The notes under the pieces were generated by a model that worked only from the letters and a program-made list of their open reading frames with translations, was not told the origin of the DNA and searched no databases. Position numbers and translations under genes: made by a program. This document shows positions 1 through 5,291 of a stretch of 6,907 nucleotides of DNA, one piece after another. Position 1 is the first letter of the stretch, and every line of letters starts with the position of its first letter. Source of the DNA: Rubrobacteraceae bacterium. GTDB lineage: Bacteria; Actinomycetota; Rubrobacteria; Rubrobacterales; Rubrobacteraceae. The stretch lies in NCBI GenBank assembly GCA_021156345.1, contig JAJNDJ010000035.1:1-6907 (forward strand), given 5' to 3'.

Positions 1-1
1 A

Positions 2-415
2 GTCGACCTGATCCTCGTGATGCCACATTGGGGCAAGGAGTACATCGCGACCCCAGAACCGCAACAGGTGGATCTCGCACACGCCGCCCTGGACGCCGGG
101 GCCGACCTCGTAATCGGCGGCCACGCCCACTGGCCCAAGGGGATAGAGGTGTACGAGGGCAAGCCGATCTTCTACGGCGTCGGCAACTTCCTCCTCGACC
201 AATCCTGGTCGGAAGAGACCTCGACGGGGATCTTCGCGGAGATCACATTGTACGGTGACGATGTGGTCCAGGTCCGCCCCGTCCCTTTCATCATGCTCGA
301 CTTCGCCCAGCCCAACTTCCTCATGCCAGGGGCGGGCGGGGATAGGGCGTTGCGCAAGATCTTCGCCGCATCCCTGGGACCCGAGTTCGAGGCGTACGGG
401 CGCCGCGCCCGCTGA
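2..415 (+). CDS. CapA-family metallophosphoesterase, 3' end only
   Basis: This is the C-terminal 137 residues of a protein whose start lies left of the window; the frame is open from base 2 to a TGA at 413-415. It carries the late motifs of the CapA/YwtB (PGA_cap) branch of the calcineurin-like phosphoesterases: MPHWGKEY, then PEPQQVDLAHAALDAGADLV, then GGHAHWPKGIEVYEGKPIFY, then GVGNFLLDQSW. In this superfamily the His residues of HWG and GHAH sit in the metal site. CapA proteins take part in poly-gamma-glutamate or capsule-type surface polymer synthesis in some bacteria, but many homologues have no tested role, so the substrate is unknown here. Family assignment is firm; function is inferred. 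The next gene is convergent, so this is the last gene of its transcript. Confidence 0.85.
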   Translation, partial: VDLILVMPHWGKEYIATPEPQQVDLAHAALDAGADLVIGGHAHWPKGIEVYEGKPIFYGVGNFLLDQSWSEETSTGIFAEITLYGDDVVQVRPVPFIMLDFAQPNFLMPGAGGDRALRKIFAASLGPEFEAYGRRAR

Positions 416-464
416 CGTTTCTTCGACGGGGCGTGAGGGAGGAGTGTCCTGGAAGGTTCTTCTC

Positions 465-495
465 CGCGTGACCACAGGGCTGTCGTCGTCACGCG
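465..495. repeat. Inverted repeat (hairpin) in convergent gap
   Basis: CGCGTGAC at 465-472 is perfectly complementary to GTCACGCG at 488-495. The 15-base loop can form a small inner pairing of ACA (474-476) with TGT (481-483). It lies between two convergent genes and directly before a second hairpin, so a role in ending or protecting the + strand transcript is plausible. There is no T-run behind it. Confidence 0.5.
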
Positions 496-505
496 CGAGA
501 AGGAA

Positions 506-532
506 GTATAGGGGCGCGAAGCACCCCTATAC
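506..532. terminator. Probable two-way transcription terminator
   Basis: GTATAGGGG (506-514) and CCCCTATAC (524-532) form a perfect 9-base-pair stem around a 9-base loop, in which GC-GAA-GC can pair further. Outside the stem, AGAAG (498-502) can pair with CTTCT (535-539) across small bulges. The hairpin begins 5 bases past the stop of the glycosyltransferase gene on the - strand, and on that strand it is followed by the pyrimidine stretch TTCCTTCT. In the + direction it follows the CapA-like gene. The T-tracts are modest, so Rho-independent action is inferred rather than clear. Confidence 0.6.
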
Positions 533-537
533 GTCTT

Positions 538-1965
538 CTATTCCCTCGGGCGGTAGATCACCATATCGGCGACACGATCTGTTTTCTCGTAGTTGTCGTG
601 TATCTCCTCGAGCATCTTTGGGGTCCATCTGTCGCTCTTTATCTCCCTCGCGAAGGGTGGGCTCCAGATCATGATCATGGGAAACCTCTCCTCCTCGATG
701 TCCTTCAGGATCGGCCTCTGATCCCAGTCACCGTCAAGGGTGAGTTGGGTCATCTCGAAAGGCTGGAAGTAGATTCTCCGCCCTCTCTGGGGTAGGAGTC
801 CCATATAGTCGTCTGTGAGCACGGGTCCGTCCGCCCGCGCCACCATACGGGATAGTTGCGCGACCTCGACCCGCTGCTCGATAACGTAGTTCTGCAAACC
901 CGAAGGGACCCGCGAGGATTGTGCGAGCGCCAGTACCTGGACCGCGAGAAGGGCTATGAGGACGATCCGCAACCGCGGCCGTCTGCGCTGCCAGGCGATA
1001 AATGCCCCTGTTGCCAGGCCGAGCGCCGCCGATAACTCCAAAAGGTAGTTCACGTCAGAACCCACCTTGCCGACGAGTACCGCAGACGGGATGCTGGCGA
1101 GCAGATAGGGTGCCACGAGCCACCACGAACGATTTCCCTTGCGTGGCGTAAGCAGTAGGAACGCGAGCGAGCCGACCAGTAGCAGGGGGCAGGCAAGGAG
1201 GGCACCTAGGGCGTTGAGGCTGACCCGCTCCCACCGGAAATCGTTTAGGTTGGCGGTTATGGTGTTGAGGAAGAACCCGCCTCCGGTAAAGATGTTCAGT
1301 AGCGCAAACACGATCAGGCCTGCACCGCCGGCGATCGCGACCGTCTCCAGCGCCCGGCGGCGCTGGCCCTGGGCTACGAGCCACACGAAGGCCGCGAGCG
1401 GCGCGGCCAGGATGTAAGTCTGGCGGGTATAGACGGCAGCAATGAGAAGCAGGGCCGAGACGAAGACACTCCAGCGCTTCTCGGGCCAGCGCGCGACGAC
1501 GAACAAACCGGCCCAGGAGAGCGCCAGCCCCAGCAAGTCGACCCTGGAGAGCGATGACCAGCGCACGACGTAGGGCATGGCAGGGAAGATCAGCCCCCCC
1601 GCTATCGCCGCGATCCTGTCTTTGGTCAACGTGTGCAGGGTCAGCCCCACAAAGAGCGCCACAGCCGCGACGCTGAGGAGCGAGATCAGACGCCCGTACC
1701 AGAGCGCAGGACCGAACAGCCACACAAAGGGCACCTGGGCTAGCATGAAGAGCGGAGGATAGTTGGATATAACGTAGGGTGAGACGGTGAGGTCGGTCCT
1801 GTAGATGGTCTGGAACTGCGCGAGCCTTACGGACTGGTCGAGGAGCGGCCCCTCACCGTAGTTGAGCGGGTAGGGGAAAGCTAGCGCGTCCCATCCGTGC
1901 CTCAAAAAGAGCAGCACGGCAAGACCCTGGGCAAGGAGCAAGAGCGCGGTAGCGCCAAAGAGCAA
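538..1965 (-). CDS. Polytopic membrane protein, probable GT-C glycosyltransferase
   Basis: The 475-residue product has about ten hydrophobic segments (first at residues 3-21, last near 332-350) and a soluble C-terminal part of about 120 residues. The first large loop (22-70) holds NYGEGPLLDQ with acidic residues E38 and D43, followed by SNYPPLF (67-73). Acidic residues in the first outer loop and a polytopic core are hallmarks of the GT-C fold (ArnT/PMT/GT39-like enzymes), which move a sugar from a polyprenyl-phosphate carrier to an acceptor outside the membrane. Donor and acceptor cannot be read from sequence. The start is uncertain: TTG at 1963-1965 is the only ATG/GTG/TTG that keeps the whole first membrane segment, but its ribosome site is weak. 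GTG at 1915-1917 is the next candidate. The stop is TAG. The neighbouring CapA-like gene fits a surface-polymer setting but is convergent, so not co-transcribed. Confidence 0.7.
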   Translation of the reverse strand: MLFGATALLLLAQGLAVLLFLRHGWDALAFPYPLNYGEGPLLDQSVRLAQFQTIYRTDLTVSPYVISNYPPLFMLAQVPFVWLFGPALWYGRLISLLSVAAVALFVGLTLHTLTKDRIAAIAGGLIFPAMPYVVRWSSLSRVDLLGLALSWAGLFVVARWPEKRWSVFVSALLLIAAVYTRQTYILAAPLAAFVWLVAQGQRRRALETVAIAGGAGLIVFALLNIFTGGGFFLNTITANLNDFRWERVSLNALGALLACPLLLVGSLAFLLLTPRKGNRSWWLVAPYLLASIPSAVLVGKVGSDVNYLLELSAALGLATGAFIAWQRRRPRLRIVLIALLAVQVLALAQSSRVPSGLQNYVIEQRVEVAQLSRMVARADGPVLTDDYMGLLPQRGRRIYFQPFEMTQLTLDGDWDQRPILKDIEEERFPMIMIWSPPFAREIKSDRWTPKMLEEIHDNYEKTDRVADMVIYRPRE

Positions 1966-2005
1966 GACCCGGCGCGTCCGCCCGACCGCGTAGGCTGCTT
2001 TCTCT

Positions 2006-2037
2006 AGACCCTTCCTCGTCGCCAGACCCTTCCTCGT
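2006..2037. repeat. 14-base direct repeat, two copies, 18-base period
   Basis: AGACCCTTCCTCGT occurs at 2006-2019 and exactly again at 2024-2037, separated by CGCC. It lies in the divergent intergenic region, about 40-70 bases upstream of the glycosyltransferase start. Read on the - strand in frame with that gene, the repeat would encode GKRT twice, but no start codon lies in that frame upstream of 1965, so it is probably not translated. It could be a paired protein-binding site or a small local duplication. Confidence 0.6.
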
Positions 2038-2134
2038 TCTCGAACTCAGGCTCTGTATCCTACCGCTTTTGGCGCCGGCTACGCGCGAACAATGCCCAGC
2101 GCTTCCACCCTCTGTTCCGAAGGGCCGGTCCGGG

Positions 2135-2162
2135 TTGTGCGGTTGGCCGCACCGTGTAGTAT
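2135..2162 (+). promoter_or_regulatory. Candidate sigma-70-type promoter of the SPFH operon
   Basis: A -35-like TTGTGC (2135-2140) and a -10-like TAGTAT (2157-2162) are separated by 16 bases. Transcription would start near 2168-2170, giving a leader of about 33 bases before the GTG start at 2202. Position and spacing are right, but both hexamers depart from consensus and the call rests on inspection only. Confidence 0.4.
2137..2152. promoter_or_regulatory. Inverted repeat between -35 and -10, possible operator
   Basis: GTGCGG (2137-2142) and CCGCAC (2147-2152) form a perfect 6-4-6 dyad around TTGG. It covers part of the proposed -35 element and most of the spacer, where a bound repressor would block RNA polymerase. 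No regulator gene is in the window, so the binding protein is unknown. In a high-GC genome a 6-base arm can arise by chance. Confidence 0.35.
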
Positions 2163-2187
2163 GGAGGTAAGTGTCGCCCTAATATTC

Positions 2188-2194
2188 AGGAGGG
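2188..2194 (+). promoter_or_regulatory. Strong ribosome binding site fixing a GTG start
   Basis: AGGAGGG is followed by 7 bases and then GTG at 2202-2204. This near-perfect Shine-Dalgarno match sets the start of the first SPFH gene at the GTG and argues against any later start. Confidence 0.85.
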
Positions 2195-2201
2195 TTTTCT
2201 G

Positions 2202-3815
2202 GTGGAGACGCTCGGCGAGCAGGCGCGGGATCTTACGGTGGGAATCGCTCGGGAAGAGTCCGAGCAGTTCAGGATCGACGCCAGAGATTTTCTCTCGGCG
2301 CGGGAGCGTGGCGGGACCACGGGGACGCGCATAGACCAGCAGACTGCGGCCCTCTCCGACGCCGCCGAGATCGTCAACCGCAGCTTCCCTACGCTGGAGC
2401 CCTCGGGCAGGTTCATAAACGCCATCTCACCCGTCGTCATCCCGAACCGCCAGTCGCTATTCTGGCGCATCATGCCTTTAGGGATGATGGTCGTTTTCCT
2501 GTTCGTCGGCACGCTCGTGACGTTCGGGATAGCAAGCTTCGCCGGCGGCGGGTTGGCGCTGGCCCTCTTCGGGCCGCACCTCTGGCTGCTCCTGGTCCTG
2601 CTGGCCTTCTTCTTCTGGTGGCGCCAGAGCGTGGTGATGGTACCCGACGGCTGCAGGGCCGTCGTCACCCGATTCGGGAAGCTGGAGGAGGTCGTTGAGG
2701 CCGGGCGGAAGCTGCTCTTCAACCCGTGGAAGCAAGTCAGCTACATCGTCAACACCACGAGGGAGTACCCTTACAACGCCCCCATAAGGGAGGCTCCGAC
2801 GGCGAGCCGGGTGAACGCGAGCGTCGACCTGTTTCTGCAGTTCAGGATCGAAGACCCCGCCGAGTTCATCTTCACGGTAGGCGGCGTCAAGGGGTTCTCT
2901 GACAAGCTGGAGAACGCGATCAGCGAGGTTACGCGGGCCCTTATCTACGAGCAGCGGGCCGAGGACATCTACGACCTCGTCGGGGAGAGCACCCAGAAGT
3001 TCCTTGACTCACTGAACGAGCAGTTTCTCCCCGCCGTGCGCTTTACGAACGCGAACATAACGCACGCCGAGCCCTCGAGCCAGGAGTACAGGATGGACCT
3101 CGCGGCCCCCGAGATGGTCAGGGTGGCGAAGGGGGCCTACACCTACGAGTACGAGCTCAGGCTCCGAAAGGAGCAGGACGAGGGCGAACTCAGGGGCGAG
3201 CTGGCGTCGCTCAGGGAGACGCTCTCCGCGATCAGCGCCGAGATAGCGACTTACCAGGCCCAGATCGACACCGCCCGCGAGCGGGAGACGAACCGCGCCA
3301 ACGCCAGCGCCCGGGAGCGGATGGTGGAGGCCGAGAGCGAGGCGAACGCGAACGCGGCGCTGCTGGAGGCCCAGGCGCTGGATATCAGGGCCGTCAGTAG
3401 CGCCGCGGCGCCGGAGATCCTGGAGTACCGTTTCCAGCAGGACGTCCTCGAGAGGCTCGCCGCTGTCGCCGACAGGTTGCCGCAGGTAGTCCAGATCGGG
3501 GCCATAGACGGGGATGATGCGGTGGACTTCCTGCAGATCTCGCGTCGTATGATCGGGACCGGAGGCGAGCCTCTGTTCACGCCCGAAGACATGCAGGCCA
3601 TTAGGGACAGGATGGAGGAGATTCAGGCCCGCATCCGCGAGCGCTCACGTGAGCTCGAAAGCCTCTCGGACGGCCAGGGGGCAAGCCCGGAACCGCAGCA
3701 AATCGAAGACGAGAACGCAGAGAGGGTCGAGGAGATCCGGCAGTCCGTAACGGACGAGGCCGTACGCCAGCGCGTAGAGCGGATCGGCCATGAGGGAGAC
3801 GGGGAGGAGCGATGA
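2202..3815 (+). CDS. SPFH/band 7 domain membrane protein, first of a pair (SPFH-A)
   Basis: The 537-residue protein has five parts: a charged, mostly helical N-terminal region (1-76); the short motif VVIP (78-81); two adjacent hydrophobic segments (about 89-112 and 116-140); an SPFH/band 7 domain (about 141-305, with PDGCRAVVTRFGKLEEVVEAG, NPWKQVSYIVN and FLQFRIEDPAEF); and a long charged helical region (about 305-400) rich in Glu, Arg and Ala, typical of SPFH coiled coils. The tail (about 455-537) is again charged and probably helical, and ends acidic. SPFH proteins such as HflK/HflC, stomatin and flotillin assemble into ring- or cage-like membrane scaffolds. Charges flank the membrane pair (RQ after; few between), so both ends are predicted cytoplasmic. 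The GTG start has an ideal ribosome site. The TGA stop overlaps the next gene, a paralogue, so the two are probably made together and form a hetero-oligomer. No NfeD-type or FtsH gene is adjacent. The client is unknown. Confidence 0.85.
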   Translation: METLGEQARDLTVGIAREESEQFRIDARDFLSARERGGTTGTRIDQQTAALSDAAEIVNRSFPTLEPSGRFINAISPVVIPNRQSLFWRIMPLGMMVVFLFVGTLVTFGIASFAGGGLALALFGPHLWLLLVLLAFFFWWRQSVVMVPDGCRAVVTRFGKLEEVVEAGRKLLFNPWKQVSYIVNTTREYPYNAPIREAPTASRVNASVDLFLQFRIEDPAEFIFTVGGVKGFSDKLENAISEVTRALIYEQRAEDIYDLVGESTQKFLDSLNEQFLPAVRFTNANITHAEPSSQEYRMDLAAPEMVRVAKGAYTYEYELRLRKEQDEGELRGELASLRETLSAISAEIATYQAQIDTARERETNRANASARERMVEAESEANANAALLEAQALDIRAVSSAAAPEILEYRFQQDVLERLAAVADRLPQVVQIGAIDGDDAVDFLQISRRMIGTGGEPLFTPEDMQAIRDRMEEIQARIRERSRELESLSDGQGASPEPQQIEDENAERVEEIRQSVTDEAVRQRVERIGHEGDGEER

Positions 3816-5125
3816 TGACCGAGACGCTGGAGGCGCGGTTTCAGACGCAAACCGTCCCCAGGATGCAGGAGTTTTCCAGGATCAAAGAGGTCGTCTCGGG
3901 CTGGTCTGGGGTAAGGCAGTACCTGAGGGGCGGAGACGAGGGCCAGATCGTACCCGTCGTCATACCGAAGGACCGCAGGCGCTACGGCTGGCTGTTCTTG
4001 CTCGGTGTGGCGGTCTACATGCTGGGCTTCGCGCTCTTCTCGGGGAGCGCGGCGCTGGCCGTACTGGCCGTGCTGGTCGCGATCTTCTTCCTCGGCCTCG
4101 CGCTGCTTTGGCTTTGGAGGGGCGCCATCGTGGAGATAGAGCAAGGGACGACGGGCGTGCGCTCGCGCTATGGGAGGATCGAAGGCACCCTCCCGCCAGG
4201 AAGGCACTACCTCTGGCGGCCGTGGGACAGGGTCGAGTTCGTCGTCGACACGGCTACGGAGATCCCTTACCTCGCGCCTGTAGCCGTCTGCCCGACGCAG
4301 GAGAACGTACCGCTCAAGGCGATAGAGTTCTTCCTGAAGTTCAGGATAGTGGACCCGCTCGCCTTCGTGCGCGTCATCGGCGCCTCGAACTTCGACCTCG
4401 TCCTCTCCAGCGCGGTGCAGGATGCGATCCGGCAACGCAGCCGACAGGTGAGCACGGAGAAGGCCTACGACCTGCGCGGCAGCGACGTCGGAGATATGCA
4501 AGAGTACCTGAACCGCCAGCTTGCCCACTACGGGGTCCGCATCCTCGGCGCCAACATCCCAGACGTGCAACTCCCCGACCAGTACCAGCAGCATCTAGCC
4601 ACCCGCGAGCGCGTTGCCAAAGAGCTCGCCGCCTACGAGCGCGAATGGGAGCTGACCCGCAAGCAGCGCATCGACACGCTCCTCATGGATATCGAACGCT
4701 CCAAGAAAGACCGCGACGCCCGCCTGATAGAAGTGAAGGAAGCCCGCAACCGCGCACGCCAGGACGTGGCCAGGATGCTCGAAGAACAGGAGACCGAGGC
4801 CCAGCGCGTGCGCCTGGAGATAGAGACGCGAGGCCGCGCCGCCCTGACCGAGGCGGAGAACGAGGCCACGGCCCTCCGCCATCTCGGCCAGGCCCACAGG
4901 GACAACCGCGCCGTGGTCCGCTACGAGCTGGCCCGCCGCAGGGTAGAGGTCGGCGAGAAGCTCATGCAGCGCGCCCCGCGCCCCGTCCTCATCCGCGGCG
5001 AAGGAGGCGAGCAGTCAGCCCTCTCCACCCTGATTCTCGCCCGGCTCCTCCCGCAATTGACCGCGGACGGCTCGACAGTGGAGAAGGCCAGCGAGACACT
5101 GCGCGACCTTGGCAACGAAGGGTAA
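3812..5125 (+). CDS. SPFH/band 7 domain membrane protein, second of a pair (SPFH-B)
   Basis: The 437-residue protein repeats the plan of its upstream neighbour: a soluble N-terminus (1-48), VVIP (49-52), basic KDRRR, two adjacent hydrophobic segments (about 59-78 and 79-101), an SPFH domain (about 104-265, with GVRSRYGRIEGTLPPGRHYL, RPWDRVEFVVDTATEIPY and FLKFRIVDPLAF), and a long charged coiled-coil region (about 265-385). Shared FLxFRIxDPxxF, PWxxV and VVIP motifs show that the two genes are old, diverged duplicates. Its ATG at 3812 overlaps the upstream TGA (ATGA). A second in-frame ATG at 3815 sits 7 bases from GGGGAGG (3801-3807) and may be the preferred start, giving 436 residues. Overlap implies translational coupling and a fixed subunit ratio. 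The layout parallels hflK-hflC, but neither protein is a clear member of those families by eye. The tail (390-437) differs from SPFH-A. Confidence 0.85.
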   Translation: MMTETLEARFQTQTVPRMQEFSRIKEVVSGWSGVRQYLRGGDEGQIVPVVIPKDRRRYGWLFLLGVAVYMLGFALFSGSAALAVLAVLVAIFFLGLALLWLWRGAIVEIEQGTTGVRSRYGRIEGTLPPGRHYLWRPWDRVEFVVDTATEIPYLAPVAVCPTQENVPLKAIEFFLKFRIVDPLAFVRVIGASNFDLVLSSAVQDAIRQRSRQVSTEKAYDLRGSDVGDMQEYLNRQLAHYGVRILGANIPDVQLPDQYQQHLATRERVAKELAAYEREWELTRKQRIDTLLMDIERSKKDRDARLIEVKEARNRARQDVARMLEEQETEAQRVRLEIETRGRAALTEAENEATALRHLGQAHRDNRAVVRYELARRRVEVGEKLMQRAPRPVLIRGEGGEQSALSTLILARLLPQLTADGSTVEKASETLRDLGNEG

Positions 5126-5137
5126 TCTAACGGCATA

Positions 5138-5210
5138 ACCGTCATTCCCGCGGGGCCTGTCCCCGCGAAGCCTGTCCCCGCGAAAGCGGGGAGCGGGAAT
5201 CCACGACGGT
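5138..5210. repeat. REP-like structured intergenic repeat
   Basis: An outer stem pairs ACCGTC-ATTCCC (5138-5149) with GGGAAT (5195-5200) and GACGGT (5205-5210), leaving a CCAC bulge. Inside are two further perfect 6-base-pair hairpins: GCGGGG/CCCCGC (5150-5155 with 5161-5166, loop CCTGT) and CCCCGC/GCGGGG (5176-5181 with 5186-5191, GAAA loop). The result is a three-way-junction fold. ATTCCCGC...GCGGGAAT ends with a GCGAAAGC core are typical of dispersed palindromic repeats found in many bacterial genomes, whose chance translation reads PAFAGMT-like peptides; FAGTGFAGTGPAGMTV is seen here on the - strand. It sits between convergent genes and could act as a terminator or mRNA stabiliser. Confidence 0.7.
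5155..5184. repeat. Perfect 15-base tandem duplication
   Basis: GCCTGTCCCCGCGAA occurs at 5155-5169 and again, directly adjoining, at 5170-5184. It lies inside the structured repeat and gives it the second inner hairpin. This suggests an ancestral single-hairpin element that expanded by slippage. Confidence 0.8.
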
Positions 5211-5291
5211 GGTCGCTCCGGGCAAACTTGGCGGCGTTATCGAGTATCCCCGAGTGTGAGCGCCAGAAAGCAGCGTGGGACGAGTGTTGGA

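Noticed and set aside
1055..1723. 222-codon open frame on the - strand inside the glycosyltransferase gene
   Set aside because: It is in a different frame of the same strand, rich in Arg, Ala and Cys with no membrane segments, while the overlapping frame has clean hydrophobic helices.
2180..2185. TAATAT as a -10 element
   Set aside because: It lies 2 bases before the Shine-Dalgarno site, so the transcript would start in or after the ribosome site.
3623..4594. 323-codon open frame on the - strand
   Set aside because: It is antisense to the junction of both SPFH genes, has no recognisable motif or ribosome site, and has the composition of an antisense shadow.
3790..5130. Long + strand open frame of 446 codons over SPFH-B
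   Set aside because: The translation is Arg-, Pro- and Gly-rich with no domain, and it lies over a gene with clear SPFH motifs. It is a shadow produced by high GC content.
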